DNA of 64,000 nt from the NCBI GenBank assembly GCA_013403005.1, contig JACBOA010000008.1, positions 55,333 to 119,332 of the forward strand, read 5' to 3'. Made by a program: the position numbers and the translations under genes. How positions within the stretch are numbered: the stretch's first letter is position 1; the number at the start of each line of letters is the position of its first letter. The notes under the pieces are model-generated. The model saw only the letters and a list, made by a program, of their open reading frames with translations, did not search any database and was not told where the DNA came from. Below are positions 18,729 to 31,188 of the stretch, in pieces. The stretch comes from Methanobacteriaceae archaeon (lineage in GTDB: Archaea; Methanobacteriota; Methanobacteria; Methanobacteriales; Methanobacteriaceae).

Positions 18729-20126
18729 TTATCTTTGCTTTGAAGTGAAAGCTCCCATACTTACAAACAGTAAACCCAGTAAGAGTGGTATTAAAGCAGT
18801 ACCAGTTTCCTGCATACCAATAGTTTTTGCACTAACTGAAGCTTTTGTACCTACTGAACCAGCAGCAACTTCCACCAATGCAGGTAGGGGTGTCATGAAG
18901 TTATCCAGTATGGCATTAAGATTTGCAATTCCCAAGCCATCATTGGCTCTGAAGATAGTACTTACTATTCCGTTTACTGTGTAGCGAACCACAGATTTAC
19001 TACCCACATTACCAATGTCTGTAGTTATGGTTATGGGTGTTCCGTCTGGTATGTGTCCGATGCTGGATGTGTCCTGTCCCAGGTTGTTGTAGATAACATT
19101 AGCCGTGACTGTGGACGTACCACCAAAAGGTACGCTGTTGGGATATGCGGAAATTCCAAGAACCAACCATTTCGTGGTGTCAGCGAATTTCTGAGGATCG
19201 TAAATGGTTCCATCTACAGTGCGAGGGTCATTGTTGGAACCCCACCAGTTGTTAGAGGCATCAATTTTAATTTCACCTCCAGCAGGTCCTAAAACCTGAT
19301 TGGGGTTTTCTCTGCTAATGTATAATCCGTAGGGAGTGTTAGCCACGATACGGTTGACATTGATATTGTAATGCGCATATTCTAAGTAGATAATGTAGAT
19401 CGCATTTCCCATGTTGTTGATGAAGTTATTACCGATGATCTTTAAAGTTACAGATCCTGAAGCGAATATTGCACCACCATGTTGGGCATTGTCCTTGTTT
19501 CCAGTGAAAGTGCTGCCAGTGACAGTTAAAACACTACCGCAAGTTGTGTAGATTGCTCCTCCGGATTGAGTAAATCCAGCCTCATTATTTTCGAATAAAC
19601 AGTTGGTTGCAGTGGTTGATCCAAGGTTATAAATTGCTCCTCCACTTGTAGCTTTGTTTTTAATGAACTTACAGTTAATGGCATTTAGTGTTGAACCACT
19701 CGCCACATTCACCGCACCACCATTACCACGAGGTTGACCATTCATCAGGGTTAAATCCTTAAGAATGACACTGCATCCACTAGCAATGGTGAAGATCCCG
19801 TCTAAGCCTCTAGCATCAATGAAGGTCAGGTCTTTGCCTGCTCCCTGTATGGTAACGTCTTTGGTGATTTCAATGCCATAATCCTTGGTCACACCGCCAC
19901 CGCCGCGGTCGTAGGTTCCAGGTGCCAGGTTAACAGTCCCACCGGAACTAATCGAGTCAATACCTTTTCCTACAGTTCGAAATGGATCAGAAGCTTGCCC
20001 TGTACCGGTATCGTCATCACCTTCTGGTGATACATATACATCTGTTAAACCATTGGCGTAGGTTGTTCCAGCAATAATCACTGCAAACAGGAATGTGGTT
20101 AGGATCAGTATCATCTGTTTCTGCAT
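18729..20126 (-). CDS. Surface protein with parallel beta-helix repeats
   Basis: About 465 residues from the ATG at 20126, positioned after AAAGGAGGTGAG. A signal peptide (to about residue 25) is followed by a DUF1565-like start (DVYVSPEGDDDTGTGQASDPF), then beta-helix turns with the pattern GGAIYxxxGSxxxxxNCxFxxNxA, the NNWWGSNNDPR motif, an Ig-like domain (IPDGTPITITTDIGNVGSKSV) and a C-terminal IGMQETG, hydrophobic helix and basic tail. Methanobacteria make many such adhesin-like proteins. It shares its last third with the 23151-25529 product, so the two are paralogues. Likely displayed on the cell wall, binding polysaccharide or other cells. Confidence 0.87.
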   Translation of the reverse strand: MQKQMILILTTFLFAVIIAGTTYANGLTDVYVSPEGDDDTGTGQASDPFRTVGKGIDSISSGGTVNLAPGTYDRGGGGVTKDYGIEITKDVTIQGAGKDLTFIDARGLDGIFTIASGCSVILKDLTLMNGQPRGNGGAVNVASGSTLNAINCKFIKNKATSGGAIYNLGSTTATNCLFENNEAGFTQSGGAIYTTCGSVLTVTGSTFTGNKDNAQHGGAIFASGSVTLKIIGNNFINNMGNAIYIIYLEYAHYNINVNRIVANTPYGLYISRENPNQVLGPAGGEIKIDASNNWWGSNNDPRTVDGTIYDPQKFADTTKWLVLGISAYPNSVPFGGTSTVTANVIYNNLGQDTSSIGHIPDGTPITITTDIGNVGSKSVVRYTVNGIVSTIFRANDGLGIANLNAILDNFMTPLPALVEVAAGSVGTKASVSAKTIGMQETGTALIPLLLGLLFVSMGAFTSKQR

Positions 20127-20416
20127 AGTTCTCACCTCCTTTTACAGTTAGTAAACTGCAAAAATGTCAAAACTAATGAAATCAACGATTTGTCAATGAA
20201 AGAGGTTTTAAGTGATTTTTTAAAAATAAAAGTCTGTTGTAAGCCCCTCCCCAGAGATTCATTTCCATACATTTTTTTGCCACTGCCTTAACCATTTGAC
20301 ATTTATTGCTATAAGAGTATTATGCAGTTTTTTTTAATATAGTTTACTGATGACACCAATATTTCCCGATACCATCAAATCCAAAAGAAAATATCATTCT
20401 ATATTAATATTGTTGA

Positions 20417-21784
20417 TTAATAACTGTTTTGCAACTGTTTTTGTTTACTTTTAAGCCCCACAGATAATAAAGTCATGAGAAAGGCCACCAACCCCATGAT
20501 GAGAAAAGTGTATTCATATCCAATTAATCTACCAGCATAAGAACCTATAACCGCCCCTATAAGAGCCCCTCCAATCAACTGTCCTAAACTGGTTATCAGG
20601 TTAATAAGTGCCTGACCAGATGCCCTATCCTCAGGAGGGGTTTCCACCAGCATAATGTAACGGGGAGGAGAACCTATGGTAGTGCTCATACCCACTCCCA
20701 CCAGTACACTGGAAAAAAGAAATACATCAAATGAAGTGGAAAAGATGCTGAGGAATATGAGGCCAGAGGCCATGATTGAACTACCTATTAATATTATAAT
20801 ACGAGAACCAAACTTATCTAAAAGTCTGCCAATTAAGGGTGCTCCCACTGCCATGGTAAGCACCACTGGTATTAACATTAAGCTGGCATCTGAAGCATTA
20901 AATGAAAAACTCACAATTACAAATGCAGGCACGAAGACTGTGGCAGCCTGCACCAGTCCAGTTCCAACCATTATACAGCTAAGCAGTTTAACCTCCCTGC
21001 TTTGAAATAAATTAATTTGGATCAGAGGGTCCTGTGCTTTCAGTTCCATCTTCAGGAGGAGGGGGATTAAAATAATGCTCAAAATGAGGAAAGGTAAGAC
21101 TGAAATTGATAAAAAACTGGTCATAAAGTTATTGGTATCTATCTGGTTAATGGCATAGGCTAGGAAAGTAACCATAAACCCTAATATAATCAATCCCTTC
21201 CAATCAAACTGTATATTGGGATTTTTTTCACCCCTTGGAAGTACATAGAGACTACCCAGAATAACCAGTAAGGAAACAGGTATATTAATGATAAAAAGCC
21301 ACTGCCAACCGAAATCCAGGAGCAAAGCTCCTAAAATTGGTCCTAAAACACCTGTTAAACCCCATACTGAGCTTAATATGCCCAGGGCACCGCCCCTTTT
21401 TTCTGGGGGAAAAGCGTCTCCAATGAAAGCATTGGCCACTGGAAATATGCCTCCAGCACCCACGCCCTGAATAGATCTTCCCATTAAAACCATTTCAAAT
21501 GATAAAGAGCTGATGGTAATTACAGAACCAATCAAGAAGAGTAAGATGTTAACCAGGTAGACGGTTTTCCTGCCGTATATATCTGAGAGTTTGGCCATTA
21601 AAGGAGTTCCGATCATGAAAAACAGGATGTAAATAGTGAAAACCCAGCTTAAAAACCTATCAGAAACTGTAAAATCAACTCCAATGGCAGGTAGTGCCGG
21701 GCCCACAATCCCTATATCCAGGGAGCCCATGAAAACACCCACCAAAAGCAGTAGCAGTATGCGGTTTTCAACCTTGCTAGCCAT
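20417..21784 (-). CDS. MFS multidrug exporter (DHA2-like)
   Basis: 455 residues, nearly all in membrane helices (12-14 by eye). MFS motif A appears as KLSDIYGRKTVYL, the antiporter motif C region as WGLTGVLGPILGALLLD, and the first helix carries SLDIGIVGPALPAIG typical of drug:proton antiporters. A proton-driven exporter of small molecules is the likely role. The substrate is unknown. A second MFS gene lies at 37314. No regulator is adjacent. Confidence 0.88.
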   Translation of the reverse strand: MASKVENRILLLLLVGVFMGSLDIGIVGPALPAIGVDFTVSDRFLSWVFTIYILFFMIGTPLMAKLSDIYGRKTVYLVNILLFLIGSVITISSLSFEMVLMGRSIQGVGAGGIFPVANAFIGDAFPPEKRGGALGILSSVWGLTGVLGPILGALLLDFGWQWLFIINIPVSLLVILGSLYVLPRGEKNPNIQFDWKGLIILGFMVTFLAYAINQIDTNNFMTSFLSISVLPFLILSIILIPLLLKMELKAQDPLIQINLFQSREVKLLSCIMVGTGLVQAATVFVPAFVIVSFSFNASDASLMLIPVVLTMAVGAPLIGRLLDKFGSRIIILIGSSIMASGLIFLSIFSTSFDVFLFSSVLVGVGMSTTIGSPPRYIMLVETPPEDRASGQALINLITSLGQLIGGALIGAVIGSYAGRLIGYEYTFLIMGLVAFLMTLLSVGLKSKQKQLQNSY

Positions 21785-21972
21785 AAACTCAAATTAGAAT
21801 TTACTGTTTAAAGATATTTTCTAAAAAAAGAGACTGTCTAATAAGCTAAAATCTGGAAAAATTAGGAAGAATTAATCTTAAATGATTAAAAAATAAAAAT
21901 GTCAAATTTAAAAATTATAGTACTGCAAATTAGCTAGATTATTATATTACTGAATATAAATTTATATGCTGT

Positions 21973-22761
21973 TTATAAACTGTCTAAAAAGTTCTTTAAT
22001 ATTGAATAGGTTTCCATAGGCGATTCCACCAGCAGGTTATGACTGGCATCAGGTATTATTCTAATTTCTGAATGGGGAATCCTCTCACTAATTCTGATAC
22101 TGTGATTGGGTGGTATGAACTGATCTTTTGCACCAGCAATGACCAGAGTGGGGATTTCCACATTTTTCAACGAATCAATGAGATTAACCTGGCAACAGGC
22201 TTTAATAGTATTTTTTAATGAATCAATGGAGATAGTTTCAGCCATTTCATCTCTAATTTTTAAAAATAATTCCTGGTTTCTATCTAGAAATTGGGGAGAG
22301 TTAGCCAGTTGTAGAGAGCTATCAAAAAAAGCTTCAAACCCTTCTTCAGTGAGTATTTTTTGAAGATTCAGAAATACCTTCTGAACTGGGGGATCTACGT
22401 GGGCAAAACTGGAGATGAGAGTTAAAGAACGGAATTTCTCTGGAAAGTGAAGTGAGAGTTCTTGCAATACAGCACCACCCATGGAATGACCCATGAAGTG
22501 TGCCTGTTCAATGCCCAGGGATGTTAAAAATCGGTAGATATCCTCTGAGAATAATTCAATACTGTATGGTCCTGGAGTATTACTGGACTGGCCATGACCC
22601 CGCAGATTTACAGCAAAAACATGGTAATCTCTGCTAAGTAATGGAGTTAATCCTTCCCACACGGTATGATCACTGGCCAGGCCATGGACCAGGATCAACG
22701 GGTAGCCCTCACCCAGGTCCTGGTAGTACATAGTTAAATCTTCTAAATTTATTCGATTCAT
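21973..22761 (-). CDS. Alpha/beta hydrolase
   Basis: 262 residues with a complete catalytic set: oxyanion region LVHGLASDH, nucleophile elbow GHSMGGAV (Ser near 95), acid in VIAGAKDQFIP and the catalytic His in DASHNL. Sequence style is close to 3-oxoadipate enol-lactonase and similar cytosolic esterases, but these names are often over-assigned and no pathway partner is nearby. No signal peptide. Divergent from the surface protein at 23151. Confidence 0.87.
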   Translation of the reverse strand: MNRINLEDLTMYYQDLGEGYPLILVHGLASDHTVWEGLTPLLSRDYHVFAVNLRGHGQSSNTPGPYSIELFSEDIYRFLTSLGIEQAHFMGHSMGGAVLQELSLHFPEKFRSLTLISSFAHVDPPVQKVFLNLQKILTEEGFEAFFDSSLQLANSPQFLDRNQELFLKIRDEMAETISIDSLKNTIKACCQVNLIDSLKNVEIPTLVIAGAKDQFIPPNHSIRISERIPHSEIRIIPDASHNLLVESPMETYSILKNFLDSL

Positions 22762-23150
22762 GATATTACATTAGGGTAGTTAAAAATTATAAATTGCACC
22801 CCTTATGGGGTGGTACATTATATTAAACCATTTTTTTGGATATTTTTTTCGAATGATTTTAGAATGAATTCAAAATTTTTTAGATAAAATTAACATCTAG
22901 TAATCAGGAAATTTTTCTCTAATTTCCCTATTATCATGGAGATATTTTTTACAACGTAATAGGTTTAATAGAAGGGTAATTTTTCCATAAAAAGAATTTT
23001 AAGGAAAATATTTTTTTATTCAGTTTTATATGCCATAATTATAATTGTATCTTTTTTATTACGTAATGTGGTTAGAAAGATTTATTGCTTATCAAGAACA
23101 ATTATTAATGATCATCTTTAGTTATTCGGCATAAAGGAGGTGAAAAGAGA
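22762..23150. promoter_or_regulatory. Divergent promoter region
   Basis: About 390 AT-rich bases between the hydrolase and the surface protein. It holds a TATA-like ttttatat near 23025 and a 10-base palindrome ATTACGTAAT at 23058-23067 on the surface-protein side, then GGAGGTGA at 23136-23143 as its ribosome-binding site. Regulatory roles are inferred. Confidence 0.4.
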
Positions 23151-25529
23151 GTGAGAAAAATTATTACACTGGCTTTCTTAACCCTGCTTTGTACCATGGC
23201 AGCCTTAGGCACTGTTTCTGCTGAGGATTCAGATAACGCGGCAATAAATGAAACCAACTTAACAGATCCTGTTGAGAAAATTGCACTGCCTGACCCTTAC
23301 AACACCAGGACTGGTGAAAGTTTCACCACCATTCAGGCAGCCATTGACGATGCTGACACTCAAAACGGTGACACCATCCAAGTGGAACCTGGAATCTACA
23401 CTGAACATGTCATTTTAAACAAAATGCTCAACCTCATTGCCACGGGTCCAAATACCATAATCAATGGCACATTAACTATAACTGCACAGGGCAGTGGTTC
23501 CACAGTACAGGGATTCACCATAACCAACGGTACAACAACCAGCACCACTATCTTCAGTGAAAACTTTGACAGCGTCACTACACCCAAGTTACCGTTCGGA
23601 TGGGCTACCATACCTGTTTATTATACTAGTGGAAATGTCCCAGAATGGCAAACCAACGTAGGAACACACTATCCCAGTGGTAAACCTGCTCACAGTGGAG
23701 ATAAACTGGCATACTTTAACTCATGGAATGCAGATGAACACTCCTCTGCACGGTTATATCGTACCATTGGACTGGACTTAAGTGGAAAAAGCAGTGCAGA
23801 ACTATCATTCTGGATGTACCATGATACTTTTTATTCTACATCAAATGATCTAATTCAGGTGCAGGTTTCCCCAGATGGGGGAAACACTTGGACTAATGTA
23901 GGAAACGCCTTCCCCAGATTTGATGGATCAACAGGCTGGAAGAAACATAATGTAGACCTATCCAGTTACACTGGCTTCGGGATGAATAATGTGAGGATTG
24001 GATTTCTAGGTGTCAGTGATTATGGAAGTGACTGTCACATTGATGACGTGACTATTGATGTACCGGCGACGGATAGACTTGTGGAAGTACTAATGGGGGC
24101 TAACAATGTAAAACTTCAATATTTGACCATAACTGGGGGAACAGCTAATGCTAACGGTGCAGGGATCTACAACCAGGGTGGAACCGCAGCACAACCAACA
24201 CAGCTCATCAACTGTTTAATCACAGGAAACACAGCCACTGGTAATTATCTGGGTGGCGGTATCTACAACACTGGAACCCTGAACATGGTAAACTGTGAGG
24301 TTACCAGTAACACAGCGGCTAATGGTGGAGGAATCTATAACTATTATGGTAGTGTTTCAATTGATAACTGCCTACTGAACTCTAACCGTGCACTGTTAAG
24401 TGCTGGAGCAATATACAGTGATCATGGAACAATGAACATACTCAACTCCCAAATAAACAGTAACACAGCTTTTTACGCTTCTGCTATGGACTTCCGTGAT
24501 GATCAAACCAGCATCATTAACATAAAAAACAGTCGGATTGAAAATAACATTGGAAATGACGGTGCCATACAGAACTACTGTGATCTGACCATTGAAAACT
24601 GCATCATCAGTGGGAATCAGGCTAAATTATCCGTTGGTGGGGCCATAGTAAACTACAACGACGGTGTTTTAACAGTTAAAAACACGGTGTTTGAGAATAA
24701 CTTCGCTGGTAATGTTGGTGGAGCTATTTACAACGAAAACTACCGCAACGTGTTATTTACAGACTGCCAGTTCACAGGAAACACTGCATGTTATGGAGGG
24801 GCAATTTTTTCTGATATTGTCGACAAATACAGTATTAATCCAACCTTAACTGTTATAAACAGCCTGATTTCAGGAAACAAAGCAACTGACAGTGGAGGTG
24901 CAGCTTATAACTGGAACGGACCGCTGGTTCTAAATTTCAACCGCATAATAGCTAACACCGCACCAACTGCTTCCAACATTTACAACAGGCCAGAACAAGC
25001 TACAACCAATGCCCTGTACAACTGGTGGGGTTCCAATGCCGGTCCAGACCCATCTAGCCTCGTTAATGTACCAGAGAAGAACTCAAACCCCTGGCTGGTA
25101 ATGAACTACGGTGCTAATCCAACTACCATCCTGCAGGGTGCCACTTCCACCCTGACAGCTGACTTCAGATACGATTCATGGGGAGTATTTCACGACCCAT
25201 CACTAGGTCACCTGCCAGACGGAACACCGGTAACCTTCACCACCAATCTGGGTAATGTGGGCAGTAAATCCATCACAGTCAACACCCTTAACGGCATAGC
25301 AACTGCCATACTCCGTGGTGATGAAGCAGCAGGAGAAGCATTAACCTCAGCAACCCTGGACTTCCAAGTATTGTATTCTGCAGTTGTTATTCAATCCACA
25401 GCCAGTGCTGCTAGTGCAGCCAGCACCACCCGGACCATTGGAATGCAAAGCACCGGCACACCTATCGCCGGGTTAATCCTTGCTATCTTCATGGTTTTAA
25501 GTGGGATGGCTGTGCATGGGAAAAAATAA
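23151..25529 (+). CDS. Large beta-helix surface protein with inserted jelly-roll domain
   Basis: 792 residues from a GTG supported by GGAGGTGA seven bases upstream. Order: signal peptide, start of a beta-helix (FTTIQAAIDDADTQNGDTIQV), an inserted jelly-roll-like domain (about 130-305, with NTWTNVG and CHIDDVTIDV, resembling MAM/choice-of-anchor J modules), about a dozen beta-helix turns (GGGIYNTGTLNMVNCEV style), the NWWGSNAGPDP motif, an Ig-like domain (LPDGTPVTFTTNLGNVGSKS) and the C-terminal IGMQSTG, hydrophobic helix and short basic tail. Paralogue of the 18729 product. Expected to be a cell-surface adhesin. Confidence 0.87.
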   Translation: MRKIITLAFLTLLCTMAALGTVSAEDSDNAAINETNLTDPVEKIALPDPYNTRTGESFTTIQAAIDDADTQNGDTIQVEPGIYTEHVILNKMLNLIATGPNTIINGTLTITAQGSGSTVQGFTITNGTTTSTTIFSENFDSVTTPKLPFGWATIPVYYTSGNVPEWQTNVGTHYPSGKPAHSGDKLAYFNSWNADEHSSARLYRTIGLDLSGKSSAELSFWMYHDTFYSTSNDLIQVQVSPDGGNTWTNVGNAFPRFDGSTGWKKHNVDLSSYTGFGMNNVRIGFLGVSDYGSDCHIDDVTIDVPATDRLVEVLMGANNVKLQYLTITGGTANANGAGIYNQGGTAAQPTQLINCLITGNTATGNYLGGGIYNTGTLNMVNCEVTSNTAANGGGIYNYYGSVSIDNCLLNSNRALLSAGAIYSDHGTMNILNSQINSNTAFYASAMDFRDDQTSIINIKNSRIENNIGNDGAIQNYCDLTIENCIISGNQAKLSVGGAIVNYNDGVLTVKNTVFENNFAGNVGGAIYNENYRNVLFTDCQFTGNTACYGGAIFSDIVDKYSINPTLTVINSLISGNKATDSGGAAYNWNGPLVLNFNRIIANTAPTASNIYNRPEQATTNALYNWWGSNAGPDPSSLVNVPEKNSNPWLVMNYGANPTTILQGATSTLTADFRYDSWGVFHDPSLGHLPDGTPVTFTTNLGNVGSKSITVNTLNGIATAILRGDEAAGEALTSATLDFQVLYSAVVIQSTASAASAASTTRTIGMQSTGTPIAGLILAIFMVLSGMAVHGKK

Positions 25530-25569
25530 AAGGGAGGTTGAAACTCCTCCTTTCCCCAATTTTTTTTAT
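25528..25569 (+). terminator. Terminator after the large surface protein
   Basis: AAAGGGAGG pairs with CCTCCTTT (one bulged G) across a short loop, directly followed by eight T at 25560-25567. A good intrinsic terminator. Confidence 0.65.
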
Positions 25570-25912
25570 ATGATTTGGAGTAACCATTTTCTAAGAGGCT
25601 TTCTATCCTTCCAAGTTTTTTATTTATTCAAATTAAAATTTTATTCTAGTTTAATGTTCTTTATGGAAATTGTATGCTTTAAAATATATCATATCCCATT
25701 TAGAAGTATCCTTAAAGCTTGAATATGGGTTCCCTCTTCAAATTGAAGGTTTCACTTGGTTTAGTATCCTTTGGGAAACAATGAAAATATGCTCCTGATT
25801 CCGTATAAAATGGAATACCCCAGCTAAGCTAATGGGTTTGGAAGTACAGGGAAAATTTAAATAGAACTATCTTAATCATTGAAAATTAGAAATGTACGAT
25901 TAAAGTGTCCAT
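25570..25912. other. Intergenic between convergent genes
   Basis: AT-rich and featureless. A plus-strand open frame over 25501-25722 is a read-through of the surface-protein 3' end in another frame and is not credible. Confidence 0.45.
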
Positions 25913-28744
<2,832 letters not shown>

Positions 28745-29045
28745 GCTTTTTCTTATTAATCCTCCATCCTTTCTGATTCTAATAATCTATACTTATGGTT
28801 TTTTATAAAAATTTATCTAATTCTCCTTCAAAGTTTAATCATTTTATCTTCAGGCTATTATTACAAAATAATTAATCCTATTATTCTATTAATATTCAAT
28901 AAAGCAATGATTTTTTCAGATATTGCATTTTCAGTCTTATATTTTAAAAAATTCCTTAATTTAAATTTACCCACGGCATTCTAATAGAATATACAGATAT
29001 AATTTAAAATATGCAAAGAAATAAAATATAATAAGGAATGATCTT
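28745..29045. promoter_or_regulatory. Divergent AT-rich promoter region
   Basis: About 300 bases between the helicase and the MNT/HepT pair. It should contain promoters for both. No palindrome or repeat stood out. Confidence 0.35.
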
Positions 29046-29438
29046 ATGGACATCCTCAAACAAGTTACTCTGGAACTGGAAAAAAATCCAATGATCTTAT
29101 TTGCCTATCTTTACGGGTCGGTGGCTCGAGGAGAGCAAAGGGAAGATAGTGACATTGATATAGCAGTATACCTGTCTAAACATACTAATGATCCACTTTT
29201 AGAAAGTAAAATAGGGCTTGAATTGCAAAAAAAATTAGGAAAAAATGTTGATATACGTGTTATCAACTCAGCATCCTTAGTTTTTATTCACCAGGTGTTG
29301 AATAATGGTCAACTCCTTTTCTCCAATGATGATAAATGCAGGATTAATTTTGAAACGAGAAAAATGGACGAATATTTAGATTTCAAGCCAGTTATGGAAA
29401 AATATGATAAAAAAAGGTTGGAAAGATATGGAATTTGA
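29046..29438 (+). CDS. mntA: MntA-type minimal nucleotidyltransferase (antitoxin)
   Basis: 130 residues. The polymerase-beta-fold active site GSxxxxxxxxxxDxD is intact (GSVARGEQREDSDIDIAV, near residue 24). MntA antitoxins neutralise HepT ribonucleases by transferring AMP to a tyrosine next to the RNase active site. The downstream HepT-like gene overlaps this one by 11 bases, the usual operon layout for the pair. Confidence 0.87.
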   Translation: MDILKQVTLELEKNPMILFAYLYGSVARGEQREDSDIDIAVYLSKHTNDPLLESKIGLELQKKLGKNVDIRVINSASLVFIHQVLNNGQLLFSNDDKCRINFETRKMDEYLDFKPVMEKYDKKRLERYGI

Positions 29439-29841
29439 CAATGAATCAATCCAACTTAGAATAGACATAATTGAAAGGAACTTGGCGGAGATTGCAAAAA
29501 TAGTATCCGAAGGTTATGAGCAGTTCGATTACAGAAATCAACTTGCATCTAAACATGCCTTACAGGAATCTATTGAAAGTTGTATTGATATTGCAAACCA
29601 TATCATCGCTACCATGGGTTTTAGGCGTCCAAATGATTATAGGGATGTTTTCATTGTTTTAGAGGAAAATGATATTCTGAACAAAGAACTATCAGCGAAA
29701 CTGCAAGCTATGGCCAGTTTCAGGAATCTTTTAGTTTTCCGTTATGCAGATATGGATAAAATAAAACTTTTTAAGATAATGAAAATTGAAACTAATGATT
29801 TCAATGATTTTATTGTGCAGATATTAGGTTATATAAATTAA
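29428..29841 (+). CDS. hepT: HepT-like HEPN protein (DUF86) with altered RNase motif
   Basis: 137 residues from the ATG at 29428, which fits the family length better than the ATG at 29404. Helical HEPN protein with the DUF86 features SKHALQESIESCIDIANHIIA and a C-terminal active-site segment reading SFRNLLVFRYADMD. Family consensus is RNxxVHxY. The catalytic His is Phe here, while the Arg and the Tyr that MntA modifies are kept. Predicted to be impaired or inactive as an RNase, or to work differently. Confidence 0.85.
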   Translation: MEFDNESIQLRIDIIERNLAEIAKIVSEGYEQFDYRNQLASKHALQESIESCIDIANHIIATMGFRRPNDYRDVFIVLEENDILNKELSAKLQAMASFRNLLVFRYADMDKIKLFKIMKIETNDFNDFIVQILGYIN

Positions 29842-29889
29842 ATTCAAGTTAACTGATTTACTTGTTCAATCAGGTTCATATATGCCCAT

Positions 29890-30372
29890 TTATATCAGAT
29901 GGGTTTGATAATCATTTTCAACCTTTTCTAATTCTCCATTTCCCCTTATATGAGTTATCTGAAAACCATGTTTTTTGAGTGACTGGGCTATAAGGTGGTG
30001 GCGATGACAATGGTAAGGATCCTCTTCACTGCACATTAAAACCACCCTGTAATTTTTGGCAGAATTTAAAAGTTCTTTTAAACCTTCTTGATAGTTGTTA
30101 TCTGCTTCCAAACGGTGGTAGATTAATTTATCATCATGATAAAATTTCTTATCCCTGGGTTTTCCACCAATCTTATTGCCCAGATAAAGGTATTTAATAT
30201 TAAACTGCTTCAATGCTTTTTCTAAAGGCTTTCTGTTAAAGTGGGGTGAATATTTACTGTAGGGACTGGTGCGAACATCCACAACCATATTTACCTCTTG
30301 TTTTTGGATTAATTCCGAGAATACGGAGAACTTATGGTTACTGTGGCCTATGGTAAACACTTGATTATTCAT
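29890..30372 (-). CDS. DUF488 family protein
   Basis: 160 residues with the family hallmarks TIGHSN at the N-terminus, VDVRTSPYSKYSPHFN, and the cysteine/histidine segment LMCSEEDPYHCHRHHLIA. DUF488 proteins are small cytosolic proteins of unknown biochemical role. Some are found near DNA-repair or nitrogen genes. Nothing in the neighbourhood narrows the function. Confidence 0.88.
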   Translation of the reverse strand: MNNQVFTIGHSNHKFSVFSELIQKQEVNMVVDVRTSPYSKYSPHFNRKPLEKALKQFNIKYLYLGNKIGGKPRDKKFYHDDKLIYHRLEADNNYQEGLKELLNSAKNYRVVLMCSEEDPYHCHRHHLIAQSLKKHGFQITHIRGNGELEKVENDYQTHLI

Positions 30373-30579
30373 AATCTCCTATTGGAAGCTTCCAGTTAAT
30401 TATAGTTACAGGTAGATGAAAACTCCAAAAAAATCCTTAGACATGCTTTAAGAGAAATTGACGGATTCATGATACCCAATACATATATATGGACTGTTTC
30501 ACTGGTTTAAATGGTGCTCAATAGCGAAATCCAGACTATACTACTGGTTAAAAAAATATGATGTCCATGCTAATTAAAC

Positions 30580-30627
30580 AAAAAGCCACTGATGCAGAAT
30601 ATAAATTTGTAATAAACCTGCAGTGGC
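30580..30627 (-). terminator. Hairpin with T-tail downstream of the 30695 gene
   Basis: Read on the minus strand, GCCACTG-CAG pairs with CTG-(CAT)-CAGTGGC across an AT loop, followed by TTTTT. Located about 70 bases beyond the stop of the minus-strand gene at 30695. Confidence 0.5.
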
Positions 30628-30694
30628 GTTTATAAACACTAGCAAAAAAAAATTAAAACTTGTATGCTGGTGAAAGTAATGGCAAAATTTAATT

Positions 30695-31009
30695 TCATTC
30701 CCGGTATTCTACCTTAAAATCTTTCCAGAATTTTTTACCACTCTTAGAGGGCTGTTTACCATTGTAGGTTATTCTTACCTCCCAGCCCAGCTCCACCTTT
30801 TTCATTAAATCATCCAGGACCTTGGAACCCCAGATCTTCATTTCTCCATCTTCCGCTTTGATGGTGTAAAGATTGCTTTTAAACTGACCCACATTTTCTT
30901 CAAAGTCAATGTACGTTCCTTGCAAGGTTTCCCCAACTGCTTCAGGTTCCCAGAAGGCAGGTTTTTCCATCTCTCCCTCATCCCTTTTTACTTCAATCCA
31001 ATCACTCAT
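30695..31009 (-). CDS. Small conserved-looking protein, possible OB-fold
   Basis: About 104 residues. Not recognised. The pattern VGETLQGTYIDFEENVGQFKSNLYTIK, then IWGSKVLDDLMKKVELGWEVRITYNGK and KSGKKFWKDFKVEY alternates strands in a way that resembles small OB-fold single-stranded-DNA-binding proteins of phages and plasmids. That is a guess from strand pattern. GAGGG precedes the start. Confidence 0.65.
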   Translation of the reverse strand: MSDWIEVKRDEGEMEKPAFWEPEAVGETLQGTYIDFEENVGQFKSNLYTIKAEDGEMKIWGSKVLDDLMKKVELGWEVRITYNGKQPSKSGKKFWKDFKVEYRE

Positions 31010-31188
31010 CACTAATCCCTCTTAAAATCATTAGAATATTTTTATTACTATTTCAAATAAATTAATACTATTAAATTTTGTATGCATTTATCAGTTTATA
31101 ATACTTTTTATCATTTATATACTCTTTTTTACAGGTTAAAAATGAAATTTTTCCAATTAATGTTTGATTATTGGTTTTAAAAATGTTT

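Noticed and set aside
25501..25722. 73-residue frame across the terminator
   Set aside because: It begins inside the surface-protein gene in another frame and crosses a clear terminator.
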